From assembly GCA_017307505.1 (NCBI GenBank), contig JAFKEE010000040.1:1-64000 (forward strand): DNA of 64,000 bases. The letters are read 5' to 3'. This DNA comes from Acidobacteriota bacterium (GTDB lineage: Bacteria > Acidobacteriota > Terriglobia > Bryobacterales > Bryobacteraceae). Below the pieces are notes generated by a model that was not told where the DNA came from, ran no database searches, and saw only the letters and a list, made by a program, of their open reading frames with translations. Position 1 is the stretch's first letter, and every line of letters starts with the position of its first letter. Of the stretch, positions 8,292-17,305 are shown in pieces. The position numbers and the translations under genes were made by a program.

Positions 8292-10682
8292 TCAGTCGTG
8301 TGCGATCAGGTTGCGCAGGCGGAACGAATTGCCGATGACACAGAGGCTGGAAAGGACCATGGCGCCGGCGGCCAGGATCGGATTGAGTACTCCGGTGATG
8401 GCAAGAGTGATGCCGGCGGCGTTGTAGAAGAACGCCCAGAACAGGTTCTGCCGGACCACGCGAAGGGTGGCGCGGGCGATCTCGAAGACGACGGAGAGAT
8501 GAGCCAGGGAGTTGGACATGAGGACGACGGGGGCGGCCTGCATGGCGAGATCGGCTCCCGATCCCAGGGCGATGCCAAGATCGGCCGCGGCAAGAGCAGG
8601 AGCATCATTGACGCCGTCGCCGACCATGGCTACTTTGCGGCCTTCCGCCTTCAGTTCGTCGATGAACGCCTTCTTGCCATCCGGGAGGACGGCTCCGCGG
8701 AAGCTGTCCGCTCCGATGGCACCGGCAACCCACTGGGTAGTCTCCACGGCGTCACCGGAAAGGAGCAGAGTGGCGATGTTGTGCTGTTTCAGGCCCAGAA
8801 GAGTAGTGCGGGCATCGTCGCGGATGCGGTCTCCGAAGGCAATGGCGCCGGTGACCTGGTTGTCTTCAGAGACAAAGGCCACCGTGGCGCCAGTGGATTC
8901 CCACTGTTGAGCAAACTGGTTCATCGCGCCGGGCACGCATTGATCCGGGATCAGGGTGCGATTACCGATGGCGAGATTGCGGCCGTCGACACAGCCGCTG
9001 ATGCCCCGCCCCTTCTGGATGGCGACCGCGGTGGCCGCGGGCAGGGTGCAGGAGCCGGCGCGGCGGACCACGGCTCGGGCCAAGGGGTGTTCCGAGAGTG
9101 CTTCGAGGGCGGCCAACGGGGCGAACGGCAGATGGGCAGGCAGGCATTCGAGGACGTTGAAGTCGCCCTCGGTGACCGTGCCGGTTTTGTCCAGGACGAG
9201 GACATCGATGTGGCCGATCTGCTCGAGGACGGCGGCGTCGCGGATGAGGATGCCGCGGCGGGAGGCGGCTCCGACGGCGGCGGTGATGGCGAGTGGTGTG
9301 GCGATGCCGAGGGCACAGGGGCAGGCGATGACGAGGACCGCGATGGCGCGCATCAGGGCATCGGAGGCGGCGGCACCGGCCATCAGCCAGCCCCCCAATG
9401 TCATCAGGGCGATGGCGATGGTGGCGGGTACGAAGATGCGCGAGACCTTATCGACGGTGCGCTCGATGGGCGCCCGGCTGGCCATCGCCTGTTCGACCGA
9501 GCGGATGATGTGATGAAGGGTACTATCCCCGGCAGTGCGAAGGGCGCGAACCCGGAGTACGCTGCCGCCGTTGAGACTGCCGGCGATGACGCCGGCGCCG
9601 GGTGTCTTGGGACGGGGCGCCGATTCGCCGGTGAGGATCGATTCGTCGACATCGGATTCGCCCTCGACGACAGAGCCGTCAGCGGGGATTCTTTCACCGG
9701 CTTTCACCAGGAAGAGGGAGCCGGGCTGCAGCGCGTCGATGGAGACGAAGGATTCCCGGCCGTCGTTGAGGATGCGCGCCTTGCTGGGCATCATGCGGTA
9801 GAGAGCGGTGATGGACTGGGTGGTGCGTTCCTTGGCTCCGCGTTCGAGGAGCTTGCCGAGCAGGACCAGGGTGATGATGGCGCAGGCGGTGTCGAAGTAA
9901 AAGTGGCGGCCTCCAACGGCTGCCTGGGCGCAGCTGTAGCCGAAGGCAGCCAGGATTCCGAGAGCGAGGAGGGCTTCCATGCGCAGAGTGAACGCCTTCA
10001 GGCCGAGGAAGGCGACGCGGAGGATGGGCCAGGCGGAATAAAAGACGGCAGGCAGGGTGAGCCCGGCCAAGGCCAGGGGCACGATGCGGCGGGCGGTGTC
10101 GGAAATGTTCTCCCAGTAGCTGGCATAGATGACCAGGCTGAGGAGCATGACATTCATCCAGAGGAAGGCGGCGATGCCGATGCGGAGGAGGAGGTCGCGC
10201 TTCTCACCGCGGTCGCGATCGGATTCGCCGGAGTACTCCGAGGCTTTGTAACCGAGGGCCTGGACACGGCTGGCAATGCGGCCGGGCGGGAGGTATTGGG
10301 GACAGTAGCGGACCTTCAGAAGGTCGGAGGCAAAGAGGACGCTGGCAGAGACGATGCCCTGTTCGGAGGCAAGGGCGTGTTCGATGAGCCAACCGCACGA
10401 GGAGCACCAGAGCCCGGAGAGATGGTAAGTGGACTCGCGGGTTTCGGCTCCTTCCGGAATCTCGACACGCGCGGCCCGGCTGTTTGAGATGAGGCCGAGC
10501 CGGAGGCTTTCCCGATAGACCTCACTGTTGCGGAAGTCCTCGCCGCGGGCGATGACGCCGCTCTCGGAAAGGATGGTGTAAACGTTGAGGCAGCCCTGGC
10601 AGCAGAAGGCCCGTTCGGCCTCCCCTGCCTGCAGGCGGAGCGGCTGCGGGCCGGCCGGAAGGCCGCAGAGATCGCAATTCAT
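8292..10682 (-). CDS. ccoI: CcoI/FixI-type copper P1B-ATPase
   Basis: A 796-aa heavy-metal-transporting ATPase that would export Cu for cbb3 oxidase assembly. The N-terminus has a zinc-ribbon-like metal site (CDLCG at 3-7, CCQGC at 27-31), typical of CcoI/FixI. An HMA domain with CSSC (about 93-96) follows. The membrane copper site CPCALGIATP and the phosphorylation motif DKTGT are intact, as is GDGVNDAPAL in the hinge. About eight membrane segments can be counted. Its ATG overlaps the stop of the upstream 58-aa gene (TGATG), indicating translational coupling. It is the last gene of the respiratory operon. Confidence 0.93.
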   Translation of the reverse strand: MNCDLCGLPAGPQPLRLQAGEAERAFCCQGCLNVYTILSESGVIARGEDFRNSEVYRESLRLGLISNSRAARVEIPEGAETRESTYHLSGLWCSSCGWLIEHALASEQGIVSASVLFASDLLKVRYCPQYLPPGRIASRVQALGYKASEYSGESDRDRGEKRDLLLRIGIAAFLWMNVMLLSLVIYASYWENISDTARRIVPLALAGLTLPAVFYSAWPILRVAFLGLKAFTLRMEALLALGILAAFGYSCAQAAVGGRHFYFDTACAIITLVLLGKLLERGAKERTTQSITALYRMMPSKARILNDGRESFVSIDALQPGSLFLVKAGERIPADGSVVEGESDVDESILTGESAPRPKTPGAGVIAGSLNGGSVLRVRALRTAGDSTLHHIIRSVEQAMASRAPIERTVDKVSRIFVPATIAIALMTLGGWLMAGAAASDALMRAIAVLVIACPCALGIATPLAITAAVGAASRRGILIRDAAVLEQIGHIDVLVLDKTGTVTEGDFNVLECLPAHLPFAPLAALEALSEHPLARAVVRRAGSCTLPAATAVAIQKGRGISGCVDGRNLAIGNRTLIPDQCVPGAMNQFAQQWESTGATVAFVSEDNQVTGAIAFGDRIRDDARTTLLGLKQHNIATLLLSGDAVETTQWVAGAIGADSFRGAVLPDGKKAFIDELKAEGRKVAMVGDGVNDAPALAAADLGIALGSGADLAMQAAPVVLMSNSLAHLSVVFEIARATLRVVRQNLFWAFFYNAAGITLAITGVLNPILAAGAMVLSSLCVIGNSFRLRNLIAHD

Positions 10683-10858
10683 CAGCGAGCCGAGCCGTGG
10701 CCGCCGGAGCGGTAGTTGCCGTGGTCGTCCAGGATCACAGGATCGGCTTCGCGGGCAATGAGGTAGGTCGCGATGAGGATCCCCACAAAGAGGACCATGA
10801 TGGCGCCCAGGAATTTAGGCAGGAAGGGCCATCCGGAGTGAGGCGGTTTCGGAGTCAT
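10682..10858 (-). CDS. 58-aa membrane protein in the CcoH position
   Basis: A 58-codon frame too short for most automatic calls. It begins MTPKPPHSGWPFLPK, continues into one hydrophobic helix (FLGAIMVLFVGILIATYLIA, residues 16-35) and ends in a polar tail SGGHGSAR. The start overlaps the ccoG stop by ATGA, and the stop overlaps the ccoI start by TGATG, so it is translationally coupled on both sides. CcoH/FixH normally lies exactly here in ccoGHIS, but is about 150 aa with a periplasmic domain. This gene is either a drastically reduced CcoH or an unrelated small subunit. The tight coupling makes it real; the function is inferred from position. Confidence 0.75.
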   Translation of the reverse strand: MTPKPPHSGWPFLPKFLGAIMVLFVGILIATYLIAREADPVILDDHGNYRSGGHGSAR

Positions 10859-12189
10859 TGCGATTTTTTCTCCTGCGGCATGAGGAAAGTCTCTTCGAAG
10901 ACTTCCGGGTCTTTCTCGCCGGTGGAGGCGAGGATGCGGAAGCGGTTCACTTCGCCCGCGCCGGTGAACGGGCGAGCGGAGACCTCGAACTGGCGGTCTA
11001 TGGTTTCACCCGGTTTGAGCGGGACCGGGCTAGGTTGGAGCGTGAGGGAGCCGGAGGGGAGGCCGTCCAGCCAGAAGGCTATGCTGGCGTCGTTTGAACC
11101 GCGGTTGGCCAGTTTCACACGGAAGGTGTTGTAAACCGTACCGTCGTCGCCGACGCGATACATGGTGGTGCGGACCGGCTGGAGCTGCACGAGGATGGTG
11201 CGGCGCATGGAGAGGGCCACGTAGAGTCCGGAGAGGTAGAAGAGGGTGACGAGGAGGACGACGACGCGTTTGGAATCGCGGATGCCGAGCTTGCGATACC
11301 AGGCGGTCTCATCCTCGACGACTTTGCCGGATTCGCCCCAGGTGTAGTGGATGAGGCCTTCCTTGCCGAGTTTGCCCAGGATGTCCGCGCAGGAGTCGAT
11401 GCATTCGCCGCAGTGGACACACTCGATCTGGTAGGGCGATTTGCGGATGTCGATGCCCATCAGGCAGTCGCGGACGCACTTCCTGCACTCGATGCATTCG
11501 TGGTTTTCGTCGCGATAGGTGACGAGGAGAGTATTGCTATCGCCGAGCATGCCCTGGAGGTAGCCATAGGGGCAGACGGTGGTGCAGAAACGCTGCCGGA
11601 GGAGAGTGAAGTCGAGGAAGGTGATGAGCGTGACGACCGCACCGGAGATGCCCCCGGCGGTGTGCATGTCGAGGCTGGCGAGGCGGCGGATGAGGTCAGC
11701 GGGCGGGACAAAGTAGGAGATGAAGATGAACGACAGAAAGACGCTGGCCGCGCCGACCGCGGCGTAGAAAAGGCCGCGGGCCAGGAGGTTGCGGCGGGGC
11801 GCGGGCCACTTGACGAGGTACTTTGTGACCTTGCGCTTGAGCCAGGCTTCAGTCTCCAGGCTGGCTTCGCTGAAGATCATCTGCGGGCACATGTAGCCGC
11901 AGTAGATGCGGCCGTAGACCACAGACGAAACTACGATGACGAACATCAGGAACATCAGCGCGAAGAAGATGATGCCGAATTCGCTGATGAGGAGTTCGTA
12001 GCCGGCGAAGTAGAAGCGCTGACGGGGAATGTCGAAGCGCATCAGGTTGAAGAACGGCAGCAGGACAAAGATGAGGAAGCAGGTGAGGTGGACGAGTTTG
12101 CGGACCCGGTGGTAGTGGGGCCGCGGAGGCGGGTTGACGGTGTGGCCGCAGGACTTCGGCGGCCGGCTGGAGGTTTCAGGAGTGGCCAT
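10855..12189 (-). CDS. ccoG: cbb3 oxidase accessory protein CcoG (RdxA/FixG)
   Basis: A 444-aa membrane ferredoxin-like protein involved in Cu(II) reduction during cbb3 oxidase assembly. It has N-terminal membrane helices (LVHLTCFLIFVLLPFFNLM; FGIIFFALMFLMFVIVVSSV) and the motif YCGYMCPQ. Two 4Fe-4S sites are present, CIECRKCVRDC and CVHCGECIDSC. A C-terminal membrane helix (VVVLLVTLFYLSGLYVAL) and an immunoglobulin-like FixG_C domain follow. The length matches the family. It overlaps the preceding SafE-like gene by 14 bp and the following small gene by 4 bp. Confidence 0.93.
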   Translation of the reverse strand: MATPETSSRPPKSCGHTVNPPPRPHYHRVRKLVHLTCFLIFVLLPFFNLMRFDIPRQRFYFAGYELLISEFGIIFFALMFLMFVIVVSSVVYGRIYCGYMCPQMIFSEASLETEAWLKRKVTKYLVKWPAPRRNLLARGLFYAAVGAASVFLSFIFISYFVPPADLIRRLASLDMHTAGGISGAVVTLITFLDFTLLRQRFCTTVCPYGYLQGMLGDSNTLLVTYRDENHECIECRKCVRDCLMGIDIRKSPYQIECVHCGECIDSCADILGKLGKEGLIHYTWGESGKVVEDETAWYRKLGIRDSKRVVVLLVTLFYLSGLYVALSMRRTILVQLQPVRTTMYRVGDDGTVYNTFRVKLANRGSNDASIAFWLDGLPSGSLTLQPSPVPLKPGETIDRQFEVSARPFTGAGEVNRFRILASTGEKDPEVFEETFLMPQEKKSQ

Positions 12190-12871
12190 GGCAGTTGCCC
12201 ATCGACATTGCAGGACCGGGCATCAGCCCGCGCCAGAGCAGGAAGACGCCCATGATGACCATGCTGACGGCGGGGAGGAGGAGGTTCCAGCGGCCCAGGC
12301 GTGCTCCGATGCTGGTGGAGAAGAGGCCGATGGCGAGCAGGCAGACGGCGGTGCCGAGGCCGAAGGCGGCCATGGACAGGGCGCCGTGGAGAGCGGATCC
12401 GGTGGCGGCCGCCTGCAGGACGGCGGCATAGAGCAGGCCGCAGGGCAGGAAGCCCATGATGACTCCCAGGGCCAAGCGGGCGAGAGGGCGCGGGGAGCGG
12501 AAGAGCGGGCCGAGGAGGCGGTTGAAGTAACGGCTGAGGCCGAAGCGTTCGATGCGGACGAGGCCGGACCTGGGAATGAGGGGGGACATGAGAATGCCAG
12601 CCAGGATCATGAGGGCGCCGGCGACGAGGGCGGTGGTGCGTTCGAAGCCGGCCAGGCGGCCGAGAAGGCCCACGGCATTGCCGGCGGCTCCGGCGAGGGA
12701 GCCGAGCAGTCCGTAGGTGACGATGCGGCCGGCGTTGTACAGCAGATGAGACGCCGGCCGTCCTCCCCCGGAAAGTGAGTAGGACAGGACGATGGGGCCG
12801 CACATCTGCGAGCAATGGAGGCTCGAGACGATTCCGAAACCGAGGGGCACGGCCAGGTCGAGAGGGTTCAT
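12176..12871 (-). CDS. TauE/SafE-like (cytochrome biogenesis/UreH-type) membrane protein
   Basis: A 231-aa polytopic protein starting MNPLDLAVPLGFGIVSSLHC. The early motif SLHCSQMCGP (family consensus HCxxMCG) and the later MGFLPCGLLYAA are the paired cysteine motifs of the sulfite exporter TauE/SafE or heavy-metal-transporter family. That family regularly accompanies cbb3 assembly genes and is thought to handle copper. Six or so membrane segments are visible. The C-terminus, MSMGNCHGHS, is Cys/His-rich and could bind metal. The start overlaps the stop of the flavin oxidoreductase gene by ATGA, which fixes the start even though the frame is open further upstream. Confidence 0.85.
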   Translation of the reverse strand: MNPLDLAVPLGFGIVSSLHCSQMCGPIVLSYSLSGGGRPASHLLYNAGRIVTYGLLGSLAGAAGNAVGLLGRLAGFERTTALVAGALMILAGILMSPLIPRSGLVRIERFGLSRYFNRLLGPLFRSPRPLARLALGVIMGFLPCGLLYAAVLQAAATGSALHGALSMAAFGLGTAVCLLAIGLFSTSIGARLGRWNLLLPAVSMVIMGVFLLWRGLMPGPAMSMGNCHGHS

Positions 12872-14802
12872 CTTGCGTACAGAATCTTCGTGTTCTGTGT
12901 GGGTATCGAAACACATTCGCGGTAGAAATCGAAGTGCTTCATGGTGATGGCATGCGTCGGGCAGCGACTGGCGCACATGGCGCAGCGGATGCACGTGGTT
13001 TCGTCCTTCATCATCACGCCGCCCAAGGCATCGAGATCCTCGGCCGGCAGGTCTTTCACCTGATCGGTCGGGACCAGGAGGGCATCGGCGGCCATCTCCA
13101 GGTAGTTGGGATCGGAGATGAGCTGGCTGAGGCCAACGAGCCGGATGAGGTTTTCCGGGCAGACGTCGACGCAACCGTTGCAGGCGACGCAGATGGAGGT
13201 GTCGAAGATGGTGTTGACGTTGCAGCGCAGGCAGCGGGCCGCCTGATGGCGCGCCTCGGACTCGGGGTAGACCTCCTCCACGATCTCCATCGAGGAGGCG
13301 CGCCTGCTGCTTTCGAGCGCAGGTGGATTCGCGCGCTCGAAGCGTTGCCAGCCTTCCGCCATGGCGTAGTTGGCCGGCTTCCAATTCTTCCGTAGAGCAA
13401 TGTCGGTTCGGGTGCCGCGGAGGAAGTCGTGCATGGACCGGGCGGCGATCTGTGCCGAGGCGATGGCGTCGATGAAGAGACGCGGGCCGTGGGCGATATC
13501 GCCGCAGGCGAAGACATCGGGCGCCGTGGTCTGGTAGGTTTCGCGGTTCACTTTGATGAGCCCGCGATCGCTCTCGACGCCGTCTTCCGGCGCCAGGAAG
13601 GAGAGGTCGGAGGTCTGCCCGATCGCGAAAAGGACTGTATCGGCTTCGATGTCTTCGAGCCTGGATTCGTCGAATGTCGGGCTGAAGCGGCCTTCGCTGT
13701 TGAAGACGGAGGTGCAGGTGACAACACGGAGTCCGGTGACGCGGCCGTTCTCGCTGAGGATTTCGCGGGGGCCGCGGCTATTGTGAAGGCGGATGCCTTC
13801 CTCGGCGCCTTCCTCAACTTCGATCTCGTCGGCGGGCATTTCCGCGCGGGACTCGAGGCAGACGACGTGAACCTCCTTGTCGCCGCTCATGCGCAGGGCG
13901 GAGCGGGCGACATCGTAGGCGACCTGTTCGCCGCGTTCCATCTCGGCGAGGGCTTCGCCCTTCTGCATGGATTCGAAAGGACGGACGGCAGAGCGAGCGA
14001 CGTCGTAAGCAACATTGCCGCCGCCGATGACGACGATGCGTTTGCCGAGAGGCAGCGGGGTACCGGCGTTGAAGGCGCGGAGGAAATCCATGCCGTCGTA
14101 GACGCCTTCGGTCTCTCCGCCGGGCAGTTGCAGGCGGCGGCCCTTGGGGAGGCCTATGCCCAGGAAGATGGCCTTGAAACCGTCGTTGCGGAGGCTCTGG
14201 ATGGTGAAGTCGCGGCCGAGCCGCATGTTGCATTTGAGGTCGACACCGAGGGAAAGGATGGCCTGGATCTCGTGGCGGACCAACTCGCGGGGCAGGCGGA
14301 AGATGGGAACGCCGACGGTGAGCATGCCGCCGGGTTCGGAGTCGGCTTCGAAGACGGTGACTTTGTAGCCGATCTGGGCGAGGTCGTGGGCGACGGTGAG
14401 GCCGGAGACGCCGGCGCCGACGACGGCGATGCGTTCGTAGTCGCCGCGATTGGGCGGCAGCATGGCCTTGTTGCACGCGTCGCGGTGCATTGCATAGTCG
14501 CCTGTTTCCGGACCGAACTGCGTGGTAACGAAGCGCTTGAGAGCGCGGATGGAGACGGGTGCGTCGAGATCGCCGCGCCGGCAGTTGGCTTCGCAGGGCG
14601 CGCCACAGACCCGTCCGCAGATGGAAGCGAACGGATTGGTGGCGCGCGCAATGCGGTAGCCGTCTTCGTAGCGACCCTCGGCGATGGCGTTGACGTAGCC
14701 GCACGCGTCGGTGTGCACGGGGCAGGCATGGCGGCATTTCACCATTTCCACCCAGTAGTCAGTCGGGTCGGGGACCCGAATCTGGTAGAAGCCGTTGTTC
14801 AT
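12868..14802 (-). CDS. GltD-like FAD/NAD(P) oxidoreductase with N- and C-terminal Fe-S domains
   Basis: A 644-aa soluble flavoprotein. Residues about 18-95 form a Fer4_20-type cysteine domain (CRHAC, then CGRVCGAPCEANC). A dinucleotide-binding pair follows (VVGAGVSGLTVAHDL near 127; VIGGGNVAYDVARSA near 256). The C-terminus carries two 4Fe-4S sets (CVACNGCVDVCP; CIRCAMCASRCP). This is the architecture of glutamate-synthase small subunit and related NAD(P)H:ferredoxin-type enzymes, but no glutamate synthase is nearby. It lies inside the cbb3 operon and overlaps the SafE gene by 4 bp. It may feed reductant to the chain or to Cu/haem maturation; that is an inference. A 30-codon stretch at 13891-13980 repeats the VAYDVARSA motif (see findings). 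Confidence 0.85.
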   Translation of the reverse strand: MNNGFYQIRVPDPTDYWVEMVKCRHACPVHTDACGYVNAIAEGRYEDGYRIARATNPFASICGRVCGAPCEANCRRGDLDAPVSIRALKRFVTTQFGPETGDYAMHRDACNKAMLPPNRGDYERIAVVGAGVSGLTVAHDLAQIGYKVTVFEADSEPGGMLTVGVPIFRLPRELVRHEIQAILSLGVDLKCNMRLGRDFTIQSLRNDGFKAIFLGIGLPKGRRLQLPGGETEGVYDGMDFLRAFNAGTPLPLGKRIVVIGGGNVAYDVARSAVRPFESMQKGEALAEMERGEQVAYDVARSALRMSGDKEVHVVCLESRAEMPADEIEVEEGAEEGIRLHNSRGPREILSENGRVTGLRVVTCTSVFNSEGRFSPTFDESRLEDIEADTVLFAIGQTSDLSFLAPEDGVESDRGLIKVNRETYQTTAPDVFACGDIAHGPRLFIDAIASAQIAARSMHDFLRGTRTDIALRKNWKPANYAMAEGWQRFERANPPALESSRRASSMEIVEEVYPESEARHQAARCLRCNVNTIFDTSICVACNGCVDVCPENLIRLVGLSQLISDPNYLEMAADALLVPTDQVKDLPAEDLDALGGVMMKDETTCIRCAMCASRCPTHAITMKHFDFYRECVSIPTQNTKILYAR

Positions 14803-14808
14803 ACCAAC

Positions 14809-15111
14809 TTACTCGTGGTGATCGGACTTGCGAATGGCGAAGAGCACGACGGTGACGACAAAGACCAGCGCCAGCGCGGCTACAAAGTACATCAGACCGT
14901 CGGCGGAGGTGGTGGCCTGGTTCATCTTCTGGACAAGCGGGCCGCGGTCTTCGTGGTTCACCTCACCATTCATAAAGAAGATGAAGTAAGAGACGCAGCC
15001 GAGTCCGATGATGGGGAATGCGATTTTGAGAAAGCCGGGCACTTCCGTGCCCTTGCGTTCTGTGATCCAGCCGCCCGCGTACTCCTTGATCTCGTTGTTC
15101 TTGTCACTCAT
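14809..15111 (-). CDS. small two-helix membrane protein of the oxidase operon
   Basis: A 100-aa protein with two membrane helices (FLKIAFPIIGLGCVSYFIFF at about 27-46; GLMYFVAALALVFVVTVVLF at about 72-91), a soluble N-terminus and a charged end KSDHHE. There is no haem motif. Its place among ccoO, a CcoS/Q-like gene and the flavoprotein, with a 4-bp ATGA overlap upstream, suggests an oxidase subunit. It might play the structural part of the membrane anchor of CcoP, which is missing here. I do not recognise a named family. Confidence 0.75.
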   Translation of the reverse strand: MSDKNNEIKEYAGGWITERKGTEVPGFLKIAFPIIGLGCVSYFIFFMNGEVNHEDRGPLVQKMNQATTSADGLMYFVAALALVFVVTVVLFAIRKSDHHE

Positions 15112-15284
15112 TTGCGAACCTCCGGCTGTTCCTCATCGTGAAGCATTCTGTACTTGGGTTCCTCAGTGTTGCCGCTGAGGTAGCCGTGCTTGAGCGACTT
15201 CAGGAAGAAGTAGAGTGCACCGCCGGCCAGCAGAGCAAAGAGGAAATAAGAGAAGTAGATGCTGGGATAGACGTAGTCCTGCAT
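15108..15284 (-). CDS. 58-aa CcoS/CcoQ-like membrane protein
   Basis: Short gene read directly from the sequence. It starts MQDYVYPSIYFSYFLFALLA with one membrane helix (residues 9-28). It then has FLKSLKHGYLSGNTEEPKYR, resembling the CcoS signature in which a short helix is followed by a GQFDDLE-x-P-x-RIL-type segment. CcoS is needed for copper/haem maturation of cbb3 oxidase, while CcoQ is a similar-sized subunit. The position directly after ccoO fits CcoQ, but the tail fits CcoS better. AGGGG precedes the ATG by 6 bp, and the stop overlaps the next gene by ATGA. Confidence 0.75.
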   Translation of the reverse strand: MQDYVYPSIYFSYFLFALLAGGALYFFLKSLKHGYLSGNTEEPKYRMLHDEEQPEVRK

Positions 15285-15293
15285 TGGTGGCCC

Positions 15294-15863
<570 letters not shown>

Positions 15864-15882
15864 ATTCGTTGCTCCTTGCGGA

Positions 15883-17289
15883 CTAAGCGGCCGCGGGCCG
15901 GTCCTTCGCCCCGAGGATGGTTGCCATGATGTTGTAGCCGAAGCTGACGATGCCGAGGAACATGAGGATGCCGGAGAAGAACCGGACGATCCACACGGGC
16001 TTCAGCGCGATGACGGTATCGATGAAGGGGATGGAGGGGTTGTTCCACTGCCAGCCCTGCCAGAAGCCGCCGAGCCAGAGGGTCACGAAGAAGCCCAGGC
16101 CGCCGAACATCAGGAACCAGAAGCTCCAGTTGGCGAGCGCTTCAGAGAAGATGGTGGTCTTAAAGACCCTGGGGATCATGTGATAGCAGCCGGCGATGGC
16201 GAAGAAGCTGAAAGCGCCCAGGACGGCCATGTGGGCGTGGCCGGGAATCCAGTCGGTTTTGGAGACGATGGCGTTCACGGTACGGAGGCTGTGCATGGGT
16301 CCCTGGAAGCAGGTGAGCAGGTAGAAGACAACGCCGGACATGAGGAACTTGAGGGGGACGTTGTCCTTGAGCTGATGCCACTGGCCCTTCATGGTGGCGA
16401 AGAAGTTGTAGACCACGGCCCAGACCGGGATGAGGAGCATCACGGAGAAGGCGATGGAGATGGTCTGCAGCCACTGGGAGATGGGGCCGTGGAGCATGTG
16501 GTGGGCGCCGGTCCAGACATAGACGAAGGCCAGCGACCAGAAGCCGATCATGGAGAGCTTGTGGCTGTAGAGCGGCGTATTGGAGGACTTCGGAATGAAG
16601 TAATACGCGATGGCCAGGCCGACCGGGGTAAAGATCAGACCCACGGCGTTGTGGACGTACATCCAGTTGAGGTTGGCCTGATTGGTGCCGGTGGCAAAGA
16701 GGACGGCGAAGTTGCCCGTGAGATAGACGAAGGCCGTCCAGAGGATGGTGCCCATGATGTACCAGATGGAAACGTACATCTGGTCGTACTTGCGGGAGGC
16801 AACGGTCATGAAGATATTCACGCCGAACATGATCCAGGCCACGACGACGGCGATGTCGAGAGGCAGGGGTAGTTCCGCGTACTCCAGACCCTGGTTCCAG
16901 CCCATGAGGAGAGATACCACCGCGCCCAGGATGATGGCATTCCACAGGATGGCGGTGGCGATGCCGAGTTTCTCGCTCCACAGTTTGACGGCACAGAGCC
17001 GGGGCACCATGAAGAACGAGAGGCCCATGTCGGCGGCGAGCAGCCAGCCGAACAGCATGCCGTTGACGTGCAGCGGGCGGAGGCGCCCGTAGGTCAGGTA
17101 TTGCACGGTTCCCAACAGGCTGGGCCAGACAAACTTGGCTGCGATGGTAACGGCGATGATCCCGACGATGAAGAAGTAGGCGATGGAACTGATCAGGAAC
17201 CACTTCGCCGTTGTGTCGTCGTGCACCAGGGCAGGCTCGGAGGCCGCCGAGGAGCGCGCTTCGACGCTCTTGTTGATTTCCTCAGGCAT
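15883..17289 (-). CDS. ccoN: cbb3-type cytochrome c oxidase catalytic subunit I
   Basis: A 468-aa haem-copper oxidase subunit with about 12 membrane helices. Histidine ligands can be picked out: RPLHVNGMLFGW (low-spin haem), WMYVHNAVGL and TGAHHMLHG (CuB), and PGHAHMAVLG near the high-spin haem. These are the C-family (cbb3) forms. It reduces O2 to water with high affinity and pumps protons. AGGAG lies 5 bp before the ATG. It follows the heptahaem cytochrome gene by 16 bp and precedes ccoO by 19 bp. Confidence 0.95.
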   Translation of the reverse strand: MPEEINKSVEARSSAASEPALVHDDTTAKWFLISSIAYFFIVGIIAVTIAAKFVWPSLLGTVQYLTYGRLRPLHVNGMLFGWLLAADMGLSFFMVPRLCAVKLWSEKLGIATAILWNAIILGAVVSLLMGWNQGLEYAELPLPLDIAVVVAWIMFGVNIFMTVASRKYDQMYVSIWYIMGTILWTAFVYLTGNFAVLFATGTNQANLNWMYVHNAVGLIFTPVGLAIAYYFIPKSSNTPLYSHKLSMIGFWSLAFVYVWTGAHHMLHGPISQWLQTISIAFSVMLLIPVWAVVYNFFATMKGQWHQLKDNVPLKFLMSGVVFYLLTCFQGPMHSLRTVNAIVSKTDWIPGHAHMAVLGAFSFFAIAGCYHMIPRVFKTTIFSEALANWSFWFLMFGGLGFFVTLWLGGFWQGWQWNNPSIPFIDTVIALKPVWIVRFFSGILMFLGIVSFGYNIMATILGAKDRPAAA

Positions 17290-17305
17290 TGATACTCCTC
17301 ATGAA

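Noticed and set aside
8298-10487. 729-codon plus-strand open frame over ccoI
   Set aside because: Antisense to a protein with intact P-type ATPase motifs; the composition is Asp/Gly-rich shadow sequence.
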